From positions 39,808,619 through 39,872,618 of the forward strand of contig JASFXZ010000001.1 in NCBI GenBank assembly GCA_032209605.1: a stretch of 64,000 nt of DNA, in the 5' to 3' direction. Shown here in pieces: positions 25,200-37,100 of this stretch (the first letter of the stretch is position 1; each line of letters opens with the position of its first letter). Under the pieces are notes generated by a model. That model made no database searches. It saw only the letters and a list, made by a program, of their open reading frames with translations, and was not told the DNA's origin. A program made the translations under genes and the position numbers. Source of the stretch: Mactromeris polynyma (taxonomy: Eukaryota > Mollusca > Bivalvia > Venerida > Mactridae).

Positions 25200-26335
25200 T
25201 TAACTGACAATAATTGAATAGTATCTGGTTTAAATTAGTCGGTTATCATCGTTTTTCCAATGTTAAGACTATTGCCTAATAGTGGCTTAGCAGTGTAAGA
25301 TAAAGTAATGCGTATCAAACAAACACGGCGTACTAACAACATCCCGGAAATAGACATAGAAATTGATGGCGAAATAGTGGAAGAAGAAAATATGAAATGT
25401 GTGCTAATTGGAGTATTGAGTATTAATGAAGCAATTAGCGGGGTTGAACCGTGACCTACATTATCCTTTAATATTAGATCCGAGTACGGAATAGTTACCC
25501 TAGTGACAATCGTCGAGAGAGATTAATGTAAGTTGTCATAAATTGTTTCACAGTCGATTTAAAAAAGATCAGTTTAAACTAAGAACTACAGGTGTACAAT
25601 ATAACTCAGGATACAAAAAGGCCGCCGAAAGAATATGATAACATATTATCGAAGCTTTCCCCTGCTGTTTTAAACGTTTGGCTCCATATGAAGACATGTT
25701 TGAACGTACCGTCTGGGATAAAGCGGCCTGTGAATTGATTAATTATATCATTAACATTAATAATCTCCTCCAAGGTGAACAACCGTAGCATACTTACTAC
25801 AAAGTGAATCAAGTAAATTTGGCAAAATATGCATGAAGTGTTCATAACAACTTGTACTCGAAACATACAGACAAACCTCAGATAGTGCTACCATTTAGTT
25901 CTATCATTTGAAGACGACTGTCTGCCATATAGTCCGTAAGGGTTAAAGCAAGTTAAAATACTACAAAGTAAACTTATTTTAATGACGGATGCTAACGGAA
26001 TTTACAAGCCGTTGTATAAAATCCTAAATGAATATTCAAAATTTAGGAACGAAAAAGAAAGACAATTCAGATCAAACACATCATAATTTCACAAATGTGC
26101 CGTAACAGGACCTTTAACGTGAATCTTAATAAGACAATTGCAATATATTACAGCCGCATACATTCATTACTTCTTGTATTAAGAATGTCAAATGCTTCTT
26201 ATGTAGTTGGGCATTAAACAATTTATAAATGATTTGTTTCACCGATGGGCAAAATACGTCTCTTATTATATTGCAACATAAACGTGAATTCTGACCAACG
26301 TAAGCTAATACACTAAAACGTAAAAGTTCACAGTC
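25200..26335. other. Non-coding stretch, nothing recognised
   Basis: No repeat or gene-like frame beyond an 86-codon minus-strand run (25606-25866). Confidence 0.4.
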
Positions 26336-26339
26336 CATT

Positions 26340-28345
26340 TATAGGGCCCGAGTGCGGGTTGGTAAACCAGGAAGCAATGTACTTTACTTTAATGCCCTTA
26401 TAAGATAATTGGGTAAGCTTAAGCCAGTTTTCCTTTCGATAAATATTGGTGTTTACATTAAGAAAAACTAAATGTTCTAAATATATTTGGCATAAGATAA
26501 TTTATAGATGAGTGCATGTTATACTAGTTTAGCTATTTCAATTTTCTGTGTATAAATTCAGCACAGAGATATTTAACAAACTCATAAAAAGTTGATAATT
26601 ATTATAAAAAACAAACAGAACATGAATGCGGATATAAGTCAGCTAATGCACTGCAAGTTTCACAGACAGGACATCCACAGTAAAGCACATTTCTCTGTAA
26701 GCTGTAAATACCATTCTTTAATACAAACATTTTAATTCTCACTGTTCATATTTTTAAATCATAAAAAGTGTTATCACCAATGCATGTATTGCATACAAAT
26801 TTGCACACAACGCAGTATTCACATGTATGGATAAATATCTGCAAACTGGTTCCAACATTTTAAAGTTTGTATCCTCACTTCACGTGTTCAATCTTGATAT
26901 TATTCGCATGTAACGTACAAAGAGACTGACAATGCTACTAATTGCAAGTTGCAGCACAATATACGATGTGACATGATTGAAGAGAATAATCTAAAGAAAT
27001 GAACGGAGTTTATATTTTGCTCACACTGTTCGTTGTGTAGGTTCTAATGAACGCAATTATCTATCAATCAGCTTACAATACACAGACAGTATGACAAATG
27101 TATTAGCTGAGTAGCATCATAATTTAATAAGAAATTTGGAATTTTATGTAACAGACTTGTGCAAATTCTCTCGCTTAAACAGTATACGAAATGTCCTTAG
27201 GCAGTGACTTTTGTTTTCGATCAAAGAATAATTACAGTAATGTTTACACAAAGCATTTATTTGTGAGAGTAACTTTTTTCTTCGCCGATCTTTTATGTTT
27301 GTTTTGTGTCCTTTTTGCTTCTGATGTTGCTTACATGTATGCCTATGGTCATGCCTCTGTGCTATGCAGTGGCTGTGACCATTATAATTATGTGGTTTTA
27401 CCTGCTGGACTTCACCCTTCATTTTTGATAAAAAAACATTTGTGTCCATACTTTGTCAATCCTATATATGTTACAAAAGCTCTCTTGTTCTAAAATTCGG
27501 ATACTGTAACATAATAGCATGATAAAAGTTGACATTTAAGATAATATATGTGTTTTACAGTAGTCCTACTTATAAAGAAGTTTGTAAAGCGTATGTCTGA
27601 ATTCATGTTTAGACTAGAATTGTATGATGAATTTTAGATATTACAGATACTACGAACATATGGAGATACGGAGAGTTCAAGCAATTTCATTGAGAGCCTT
27701 ACACATGCAAATAATAATGCCATATATCAGTACAATACTTTCCAATGTTTTTTTCCGAAATGCATTTCTGATAGAAATAATGACTAAGCATTGCCTGATA
27801 TAGTTTACCATAACTGACTTACGTTGTTTGTATTCCGACCATAGTGCTGTGTAGTTTCACTGACTTGCAGAAATTACACATAGAGACTAATTTGTCTCAG
27901 AAAATAAATGCAAAAAGCTACTCCATCTGACAAAGAAAGCACAGATTAAATAAATTTTGTGAACAAATTGAAAGGTTTATTGAATTCCTGCGATCAAATA
28001 CCGGAATACTTATTGATATAAATGAGGCTGAGCACTAAAGCTATTGTCTAAATTAGACTGTATAGAAACCAAACGTCTAATCTTGATACGACTTTATTGA
28101 AAGCTTTTAAAATAATTCAACTATGTGTTGGTTTTAAGTGAACTAGACGGCCCGAAGTACAATATGACGTATCGGTGTTTTTCAATACATAACGAGTTGT
28201 AAATAATGCATTTAAGACAACAACTGCGAATAGAAAATATTGAATTATTAGATTTACTTTCAAATTGGTAAAGAGATGACTTCTATGATTAGCCACAGTA
28301 TGAGCTAAGTTGCACACTATCTAAATTACAATATTATGATTTTGA
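26340..28345 (+). repeat. Segmental duplication, copy A (copy B at 34115-37440)
   Basis: Many collinear matching blocks link this to copy B. Examples are TTTCTGTGTATAAATTCAGC (26543), CAGCTAATGCA (26640), CATTTCTCTGTAAGCT (26687), GACAAATGTATTAGCTGAG (27093), TTATTGATATAAATGAGGCT (28010) and AACGTCTAATCTTGATAC (28071). The coordinate offset is about 7.77 kb on the left and about 9.17 kb on the right; the difference equals the minisatellite in copy B. Divergence is high, so the event is old. The opposed 100- and 101-codon frames at 27144-27493 have no recognisable content. Confidence 0.8.
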
Positions 28346-28349
28346 TAAT

Positions 28350-28920
28350 ATAATAAATTCGGGTCATGGCGTTGTAAAGTACACAGTATCGTCTCAGAAC
28401 CATTAGTGCAAATTGGGATGTCTTAAATAAATAAACATTTAAACAATACGCAACTTGGATCGTAATGTGCGTTACATACACACAATCGAGGACAGTGATA
28501 CAAATGAACACTGTGTCTAATGCGTCAAATTAGAAGATTCTTGGTTTCAGCATTATATGGTGCCTCGTTCAAAGGGATGTAATTCAACTTACTGGTGCAG
28601 TCCGGGTGTTTATTAAAACGTCCGTGCTGATAGTTGGAAAATAACTTTTTTGTATTACCATTTTATTCTGATAAACGTATGATACTAAATGAAATACATA
28701 TCATGATACGCTCTCCGTCTAGTTTCGTCTTGTTTATAAAACGTACTTAATATGAACCACATACAACAAAATGTTTGACTCGTCAAGACATATTAAGTGA
28801 ATCTTATGTTCAGAAATTTCAGTTTAACATTGTTTACAATGTATTTCATTGGAATGCTTACGCGTGAATTTAACAACATATTTTCTAAGTTTCGTGACAA
28901 CTGACAGTATAATGAAATAT
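28350..28920. other. Spacer before the LINE, nothing recognised
   Basis: AT-rich sequence with no clear match elsewhere in the window. The LINE's exact 5' truncation point lies near its right end and no target-site duplication could be fixed. Confidence 0.4.
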
Positions 28921-28942
28921 ATATTGAAATAATTGTACAGGT

Positions 28943-29345
28943 GAATATGTTATTCTTGGAGACCTAAACTCTAGAATTGGGATTAAAAACGATTTTGTTC
29001 AAGATGAATATTTGCATACTTTAAATAGAAGCCAGATGACTATACTATTGATAATTATTTAGTACGTAATAGCCAGGATAAGATCCTAAATGAAAATGGT
29101 AAATTGTTACTGAATTTTTGTAAACGTAGTGGCTTGAGAGTTGGGAATGGTAGGCTTTGTGAAGACGCTTCCGTCGGTAAATTTACATGTGTAAAGCATG
29201 CTGGATCTAGAGCGTTGTAGATAATATACTATGTCAACCTAGTTTTATGAAATATTTTAAATGTTTTTCAGTAGGCGAACCGAACATCCTATCGGATCAT
29301 TGCACAATTTCATTTGATCTCAGTTGTCAAATTGAAAATACATTA
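28943..29345 (+). pseudogene. LINE endonuclease C-terminal fragment
   Basis: This would have nicked target DNA to prime reverse transcription. The first frame reads EYVILGDLNSRIG, holding the G-D-x-N motif of exonuclease-endonuclease-phosphatase folds. It then shifts near 29030 into DNYLVRNSQDKILNENGKLL. The frame stops at 29218-29220 and shifts again near 29210 into VDNILCQPSF, reaching the S-D-H catalytic motif in NILSDHCTISFD near 29295-29310. The N-terminal part of the domain, with its first catalytic residues, is missing. Three frames are needed to read about 130 residues, so the piece cannot work. Confidence 0.85.
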
Positions 29346-29987
29346 GGTCGAAATTTAGTACAAGTTGACCCCGAAGAAAGTTTGATAGATTACTGCTATA
29401 AATGGGATAATGATAAAAAAGAAGAATTTTTGCAAAAAATCAAAACACCAAACTTTCAAACTGTTTTAAATGAATCAGTTTTAGAGTTAGAAAACGCAGA
29501 TAATACCCAAGACATAGAGGGAAATCTAGACAAATGTTATCATTGTTTTAGTGAAATATGCGACCCGTTATTTAGGAGATATGTGAACATGCAAAATAGA
29601 GGGAAAATTGAAAACAAAAATAATAAGAGTTGGTTTGATAAAGAATGTAAATCAAAAAGAAGTGAATTTTATACAAGTCTAAATAGTTTTAAAGCATGCC
29701 CTTCCAATAACAATAGAAACATTATGACAGAAAATAGAACTATATACAAAAATCTCATTAGATCCAAACAATTAGATTGTTGCAAGAAAAATATCAAAAA
29801 ACTTGAAGATAAGAGATTTAAAAATGCTAGAATGTACTGGAAAATGCTAAAAGATGTTTGTTGTTCTAACAAAACAAATGTTACTACATCACAATTCACC
29901 AATTATTTTAAAGCAGTCAATGATCCTAATTCGGTGTTTTTTTCCAACCGGATGACGATGTGCTTTATTTTAATGACAGATTTTTGA
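29217..29987 (+). pseudogene. LINE ORF2 linker between endonuclease and RT
   Basis: This frame carries the end of the endonuclease and the linker leading to the reverse transcriptase. It is rich in Lys and Asn, with NKNNKSWFDKECKSKRSEFY near 29614-29673, the W-F-D-x-E-C type motif typical of this linker in jockey-like LINEs. The frame ends at 29987 because of a shift within or beside a run of seven T (29937-29943). The protein text continues in the next frame (QPDDDVLYFNDRFLNGELQ) to about 30092 and shifts once more into the RT frame. An ATG lies at 29247, but the domain is continuous with the upstream frame, so this is not a real start. Confidence 0.85.
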
Positions 29988-30096
29988 ACGGTGAGCTACA
30001 GATTATGTTTTCGGAATTACACAGTGAAATCAACCAAGCAGAAATTTTAAAGGCGTGTAAAGAAGTGAATGTAGGGAGGGCAGGGGGTAAGACTTT

Positions 30097-31065
30097 GTGT
30101 TGAACGAATTCTTTAAGTACGGTATTAACGATCTATCGATTAACATTTTACCATTATTTAATAAAATATTTGACGGAGGGTGTTTTCGATCACATTGGAC
30201 AGAAGGTTATATTGTCCCAATTTTTAAAAAAGGGGATATGGAATTACCGGAAAATTATCGGGGAATTACACTTTTAAGCACTTTTGGTAAATTATTTACG
30301 CGAATTCTTAATAACAGATTAACAACGTGGGCCGAACATTATTTTGTTTATACGGAAGCGCAAGCGGAATTTAGGAAACATATGGGAACTATAGATAACA
30401 TTTTCGTATTACATGGTGTTATAAACCATCTCTTGAATGATAATAAGAAATTATTCGTTTGTTTTATAGATTATACAAAAGCGTTTGACCTACTAGTTAG
30501 AGAAAATATATTTTATAAACTAATTAAATATGGCATCAGAGGGAAAATGTTGAATGTAATTAGGTCTCTGTATTTAAATGTGAAATCTCGTGTTAAAAAT
30601 AAGAATTGTTTAAGTTCTGAAAGTTTTGAATGTTACTTGGGCGTTCGCCAAGGCGATTGTCTATCACCATTTAGTTTTGCCTTATTTGTCAATGATCTTG
30701 AAGAATACTTATGTACTAATGGTTTTAAAGGAGTCAGTCTAGATACACTGAAGATATTTTTACTATTATATGCAGATGATATTGTTTTATTCGCTGAAGA
30801 CGAACATAGCTTACAGTCTGGTTTAAATACTTTGAAAGATTATTGTCAGAAGTGGAAACTAGTTGTGAACGTTAGCAAAACTAAAGTTATGGTGTTTAGG
30901 AAAGGGGGACCTCTGAGACACAATTTGAAAATCTTTTACAACGACCAAGAACTAGAGATAGTTAATCATTTTACATATCTAGGTATAACTTTCTCTACTG
31001 GGGGATCATTTAAAGAAACATCTGAAAGTTTAACGGTCAAGCTTGTAAAGCAATTTTTAAACTGA
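30097..31065 (+). pseudogene. LINE reverse transcriptase domain
   Basis: The RT copies LINE RNA into DNA at the nicked target. Visible blocks in order, with residues counted from 30097, are: YIVPIFKKGD and ENYRGITLLSTFGKLFTRIL (about 40-72, RT0-1); EAQAEFRKHMGTIDN (about 86-100), where the usual QAGFR glycine is replaced by E; FIDYTKAFD (about 127-135, palm A with its catalytic Asp); GVRQGDCLSPFSFALF (about 186-201, block B); YADD at residues 225-228 (30769-30780), intact; and WKLVVNVSKTKVMVF (block D). The frame begins mid-domain and ends by a shift at about 31055-31070. Confidence 0.93.
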
Positions 31066-31073
31066 AGTCGTAT

Positions 31074-31979
31074 TTGATCAAGTTTCCCACTTTATCTGTA
31101 AGTCATATTTTGTCATTGTTTGATAAATTGATACTCCCCATATTGAGTTATGGTTCTGAAATATGGGGATTTGCCAGTGCCGAACTATTAGAACGTACTC
31201 ACTTGCATTTCTTAAAGAACCTTCTAGGAGTTAAGATATCCACACAAAACAGTTTTATATATGAGGAATTTGGGCGTAAACCTTTAAAAATAATGAGAAT
31301 GGTAAATATAATACGCTTTTGGCTGAAAATTACAAGTGTTTGTAATGATGAAAGAAAATATATAAAACTTATCTATAAAATGATGTTACATGATAATGCG
31401 TTGTTACCACATAAAAGCAATTGGGCATGTCAAGTAAAACAGCTGTTAGAAAACTTGGGTTTTTATGAAGTTTGGCTATACAAAGGAGTGAATAATGTAG
31501 AATATTTCTTAAAAAAATTCAAACAAAGAGCTAATGATGTATTTATTCAAGACTGGAGAGGACAACTTAACAATTCGACAAAAGCTAGCTCATATGTATT
31601 ATTTTCTGAATTTGGTTTTAAACAATATTTAGATTTTGTAAAAATTCATAAGTTCAGAATTGCTCTATCTAGACTACGCGTATCGTCTCACAGATTAGAA
31701 ATTGAGACAGGTAGATAGCATAAACCTCTTAAATTGCCAAGGCCCGAACGCAAATGTCAACTATGCAACACATTAGAGGATGAATTTCATTTCATGTTAG
31801 AATGTCCTTTATTCTACGATTTAAGAAAAGATCTCATTTAATGCTATTTTTGGAAAAGATCAAACATTCCTAAATTTATTGAACTAATCTCGTCCACGAA
31901 CCAATCTATTGTTAAACAATTATCGATTTATGTATTTAAGAGCTTTGAAAGACGAGATAACGTATGTTGTCTTAACTAA
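31074..31979 (+). pseudogene. LINE ORF2 C-terminal region with Cys/His motif
   Basis: This frame continues the RT thumb and tail (SVSHILSLFDKLILPILSYG, then EIWGFASAE, near 31098-31185). It has in-frame stops at 31716-31718 (TAG) and 31839-31841 (TAA). Between and after the stops the protein is still readable: KCQLCNTLEDEFHFMLECP (about 31749-31805) is a C-x2-C...H...C motif characteristic of the ORF2 end in this LINE type, followed by WKRSNIPKFIELI and KSFERRDN up to a natural-looking stop at 31977-31979. The conserved context at the first stop suggests a point change from a sense codon. Confidence 0.88.
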
Positions 31980-32285
31980 CCTTTCTCCACTTATGTTCTG
32001 TACTGTAAATTATTAAACCTTTTCAAAACGTTGTAGTACTATTATTGATACAAATCAGATATATTCAATGTTATTACGACATGTTATCTTACTAGATTTA
32101 TAAATGTTATTTCTAGTCTGTAACTGTCATTCACCGGAATAGATCAATAATTATAATTACTATTGTACAGTTTTATGCTGAATACTATATGTACTGTGTA
32201 TACATGTGACTTTATACTATATTCTCTGTATTATAAATGTGATTCATGGGCCAAAGGCCTACAATCTTGAAATAAACTATGTAAA
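31980..32285 (+). other. LINE 3' untranslated tail
   Basis: AT-rich tail after the final ORF2 stop. It ends with the family-typical GGGCCAAAGGCC palindrome (32249-32260) and an AATAAA polyadenylation signal (about 32270-32275). Confidence 0.7.
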
Positions 32286-32335
32286 TAAGCAAAAATATTA
32301 TATCTAAGTTTTTTACCTCCCCCCTAGTAAATATC

Positions 32336-32423
32336 AGTTGTCCCTGTTAAATATATAATGGATTGACAATATTGTTCTATCATGATGTACTTGTGTGTCA
32401 CGTTCAGCGAATATGTCCTCCTT
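32336..32423 (+). repeat. Dispersed repeat, partner at 19193-19280
   Basis: Nearly collinear with the other copy for about 88 bp (AATGGATTGACAATATTGTT, then CTATCATGATGTACTTGTG). See the entry at 19193. Its start lies about 50 bp beyond the LINE end. Confidence 0.75.
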
Positions 32424-32609
32424 ATAACAATATAGAAAATAATGCAATGTCGTCAAATACCCTGTTTCGTCGGCGCGCGCATGCTTTTTTAGAGTTGTGA
32501 TCGAAAGGAGAGAGGTGACCAATACTATAGTTACACATTTGAATTGCCCTGATCCTGCAATTCTCTGTGAATACTAGTAAGTAACACAGGACGCAATCAT
32601 TGACAAGTT

Positions 32610-32680
32610 TTGACATCGGCTGTAAGAACGGAATTCACAATCGATGTAAATCAAATAAGTAAACTCTATCGATACAAATC
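32610..32680 (+). repeat. Possible SINE 3' tail fragment
   Basis: CACAATCGATGTAAATCAAA followed by TAAGTAAACTCTA matches the end of the SINE at 53462 (GACAATCGATGTAAAATAAA followed by TAAGTTTAAATATCTA). No head or body is present here, so it is a 5'-truncated fragment at best. Confidence 0.45.
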
Positions 32681-32689
32681 AGTTTTCTT

Positions 32690-34110
32690 CTTCAAAACAT
32701 ACGTTACAATAAAATACTAAAATAGAAGTGTCGATAATCATCTCCTCCATTATCGTTGTGATTGAACCTTTGAAAATATTTATTTGTAAGCCGATACACA
32801 TATATATAACAAAATAATATTTGTTCATTTTACAACCATGGTATACATCGTCTATGATACTATCAATATGAGACATTGCATCACCTTGATGAATGAAGTT
32901 AGTTGCTGTATGAAATGTTCTGCCACAAAATGCTACTAGCTTAGGACTGATACAACTTAAAGGTAAATCGACTCTGAAAAATTGGCTTATTAGATTAACT
33001 AGTGCTACTTTGGACACATATTGTAGTTGAAGTATATTCATATAAATTCGTGACCACCATTATTTTTGTCACGCCAAACGGTTGATGAGCAAAGACCCGG
33101 AAACCAAACAAGACAGCATTCCCAACGAACCCAAAAAGATGATATCACGGAACGACACTGGACAAAACAACACGAGAACTAAGACAATACAACCACTTAC
33201 AACATTGGAACTGTAAATAAAATACTGTATGCATGTATATTGGACATTAAAGAAAAATAACATACAGTGAAAATTATTGTTTGATCTTTGTTCAAGTATG
33301 AAAGGACATTCCAGCAATGATATTCAAAACTCATCACAAGATTATTGATGCATACCAAATATTAAATATCTCTGTAACTCATGCATGTCTTCACAACTTC
33401 CTGCAATGTCTATTAGTTCAATACATGACATTCAATGCTCTCTCTCATCACACTGCCATGTATACACTTGTAGCGGGCTGGATACACTGATAAGATGAGC
33501 ATATACTGTGGCTATATCACACATTAGCCTCACTATTTTAATAAAAAATTGTATAGAAGAATTTGACATATAATCAAGATTGCGCTTGCGCAATTTACAA
33601 TATTTCACTGTAGTATACACAAGAGACACATGTTGTGAATGAAATTGTCTTTGAATAGCTTATTTTATTAAATTATCTTTTATTATCAATAAGCAGACGC
33701 AATATCTTTGCACTAACATGACACAGACAGCGAGAGAAAAATCCAAATTTGTTATGGAGGGTGTCGAACAACTTAATGTGCAATAGCTAATATATTCGGT
33801 AAAAAGAAACGAAACTCGGAGAAAGCTTCATATAAAGCATGTATCCGGATATTACCCGTTTACGCACATACTCATATGTTGGATCCACCATCCACTGACC
33901 ACTTCCCTACATTCATCATATATGAGAACGAATGATTTTGATACAATATGTCCTGTTGTCATACGTATTCACTAGTGAATTTTCAGTGCCTTATTCGATG
34001 AAGTTAATGAAATCCAAAGTATTATTTACATTGCGCACGTGTTATTCTTAGTTAAAACAATTTAGGCCATTTTTATTTTCATAAGAACGGTTTAATCAAT
34101 TGTCTTTAAA
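32690..34110. other. Non-coding stretch, nothing recognised
   Basis: A 120-codon minus-strand frame (32679-33041) has no recognisable motif. No repeats seen. Confidence 0.4.
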
Positions 34111-34114
34111 GCAT

Positions 34115-37100
34115 CAGCACAGTGAGATAAAGTCGGCGTGAATACGTAACGATGCACTTGTTATGATAATTGCATAAAGACCGGTCTCCATTCGATAAAT
34201 CTTGGTGTTTACATAAAGGAAAACTACAGGTTTTAATATTGTATCTTGGTATTAACTAATTTAGAAACGAGAGCATGTTATATTATTTCAGCTATTTTAA
34301 TTTTCTGTGTATAATTCAGCACAGAGATGTTTTATCAACTAATAGAAACGTTTATTACTTTAATTCATAAAAAAAAAAAAAAAGTAAATTCCAACATAAG
34401 CCAGCTAATGCAACTTAAGTTTCCTAGACAGGTATTGCACAATAAAGCATATTTCTCTGTAAGCTTGCAAATACCAATCTTCAATACAAACATATAGTTT
34501 GCGTAGATTCTCACTGTTTATGTTGAGGAAATGTTTATTTTGTCAGCAGAGAGAAATAAAAACAAGTATTATCACCAATGAATTTAGTGTACCAATTAAC
34601 ATTATTATTTGCATAACTTCCCAAAGCAGTATTAACACGTCTGGATGAATTAGGATTAGATTTGCTCTATACCATTATTCGTTCTTCATTTTGTTTCTTG
34701 TGTTTATAGCAAGCTCTGGCAGAGAACACAACATACGAAGGGATGTGGTTGAACAGAACCATCTAGACTACGGCATCAACTTCAGATTATAATTATTTCA
34801 ATTAGCTAACAACCAGCTGGTAAATAATCAATACAACGACAGTGTGACAAATGTGTTAGCTGCAGAGCATCAGAATGTAATATGCAATTAGTGATTAACA
34901 TATAAGATACTTATTTGTACATTAATCATGATTTCTATATTACAGTACAACCATGCTAGAGCGGTCATCTCTTGAGCAACAACCTTTCCAGAGGGGCCCT
35001 CTCTAGAGCAAATACCTCTCCAGAGTAGCCCTCTCTTGGGCAACAACCTTTCCAGAGGGGCCCTCTCTAGAGCAAATATCTCTCCAGAGCAGCCCTCTCT
35101 TGAGCAACAACCTTTCCAGAGGGGCCCTCTCTAGAGCAAATACCTCTCCAGAGCAGCCCTCTCTTGAGCAACAACCTTTCCAGAACAACCTTCTCTTGAG
35201 CAATTACCTCTCCAGAGCAGCCCTCTCTTGAGCAACAACCTTTCCAGAGCAACCTTCTCTTGAGCAATTACCTCTCCAGAGCAGCCCTCCCTTGAGCAAC
35301 AACCTTTCCAGAGGGGCCCTATCTTGAGCAACAACCTTTCCAGAGCAGCCCTCTCTTGAGCAAAAACCTCTCCAGAGCAGCCCTCTCTTGAGCAACAGCC
35401 TTTCCAGAGGGGCCCTCTCTTGAGCAACAACCTTTCCAGAGGGGCCCTCTCTTGAGCAACAACCTTTCCAGAGTGGCCCTCTGTTGAGCAACAGCCTTTC
35501 CAGAGCGGCCCCCTCTTGAGCAACAACCTTTCCAGAGGGGCCCTCTGTTGAGCAACAATCTTTCCAGAGCGGCCCACTGTTGAGCAACAACCTTTCCAGA
35601 GCGGCCCTCTGTTGAGCAACAACCTTTCCAGAGCGGCCCACTGTTGAGCAACAACCTTTCCAGAGCGGCCCTCTGTTGAGCAACAACCTCTCCAGAGTGG
35701 CCCCCTCTTGAGCAACAACCTTTCCAGAGGGGCCCTCTCTAGAGCAAATACCTCTCCAGAGCAGCCCTCTCTTGAGCAACAACCTTTCCAGAGCAACCTT
35801 CTCTTGAGCAATTACCTCTCCAGAGCAGCCCTCTCTTGAGCAACAACCTTTCCAGAGGGGCCCTATCTTGAGCAATTACCTCTCCAGAGCAGCCCTCTCT
35901 TGAGCAACAACCTTTCCAGAGGGGCCCTATCTTGAGCAACAACCTCTCCAGAGCAGCCCTCTCTTGAGCAACAACCTTTCCAGAGGGGCCCTCTCTTGAG
36001 CAACAACCTTTCCAGAGCAGCCCTCTGTTGAGCAACAACCTTTCCAGAGGGGCCCTCTGTTGAGCAACAACCTTTCCAGAGGGACCCTCTCTTGAGCAAC
36101 AACCTTTCCAGAGGGGACCTCTGTTGAGCAACAAGCTTTCCAGCGCGGCCCTCTCTTGAGCAACAACCTTTCCAGAGGGGCCCTCTGTTGAGCAACAACC
36201 TCTCCAGAGCGGCCCCGTCTTGAGCAACAACCTCTCCAGAGCGGCCCTCACTAGAGCAACAACCTCTTCATAGAGGCCCTCTCTAGACCAACAACCTCTC
36301 CAGAGGGGCCCTCACTAGAGCAACAACCTCTCTATAGAGGCCCTCTCTAGAGCAACAACCCCTCTAGTGAGGGCCTCTCTCGAGCAACAACTTCTCCAGG
36401 CGGCCATCTCTAGGGGGGAAATTATCCTGTAGTAAGAATTTACTATCAATTTTAATATCATGGAGCAACAACCCATCAACAATTGCCGAAATGTGCGTCT
36501 CCAAAAGGGTTTGGCTCTGAAGATGTTGCACTGTTCATGAAAATGTAATTCCCATACTAATGCTTCAATATTCTTTTTTGTGATACTCGAATTATTACAG
36601 TTATTGTAGTGGTTGCATCATGTATTAATTAATAAAATAAGATGTATTCTATGTTAGTTCCATTTGTATGTCAAAAAGGTTTTTATTAAATAATTATATA
36701 TTCGTGTATGTGATATGCATGACATGTTTTCGTAGTCCAGATGATATTGGATAGCGTTGTTTGTCTCAATATGTAGATTTATATTGATTATATGTTTGAA
36801 TGTTGTTTTGAGAAATCGTGAAAATTGAGAAAACACAGTAAGCACATTTCCCGGACGGTTTATAACATTACAATATCGAGCACTAAACGTTAGGCGTGCA
36901 CAATAGTTTCATCAAAGTATTTTTTATCGTACGCGTTATTCCATTTTTTCCGTGATGCATTTAAAACGTATAGTGACCAACGTCGCCTCAATTCTGACCC
37001 CAACGTTGTATAATGCCTTTGAACTGAAGCCATTACATAGAGAGACACATTTGTCGCAGAAAAACATGTAAAGTGCCGCTCTGTCTAACAAAGAATGCAT

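Larger units (their letters stand above)
28930..32285 (+). mobile_element. 5'-truncated, decayed LINE (non-LTR retrotransposon)
   Basis: The element holds the last part of an apurinic-type endonuclease, a reverse transcriptase, a C-terminal Cys/His motif and a 3' untranslated tail, in the order expected for the jockey/I/CR1/L2 group of LINEs. The clade is not settled from sequence alone. It starts abruptly inside the endonuclease, the usual result of incomplete target-primed reverse transcription. The 3' end carries CATGGGCCAAAGGCCTACAA and CTTGAAATAAAC just before 32285, with no clear poly-A. At least five frameshifts or stops break the reading frame, so it is inactive. No ORF1 is present. 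Confidence 0.9.

Noticed and set aside
26345..26385. Similarity of the left end of duplication copy A to SINE body text
   Set aside because: Only a loose match (GGTTGGTAAACCAGGAAGCA against the SINE's GTAACC-AGGAAGC); too short and degenerate to call.
27144..27493. Opposed 100- and 101-codon frames
   Set aside because: They overlap antisense, have no recognisable content and lie in a diverged duplication without preservation of either frame in the other copy.
28930..32285. Possibility that the RT gene belongs to a virus or LTR retroelement
   Set aside because: An EN-RT-C-terminal Cys/His order, no LTRs, no protease, RNase H or integrase, and a 5' truncation all fit a LINE.
35131..36251. Long overlapping minus-strand open frames (up to 226 codons) in the 32-bp array
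   Set aside because: The unit lacks stops in all three minus frames and its length is not a multiple of three, so every frame gives the same shuffled peptide. This is a repeat artefact.
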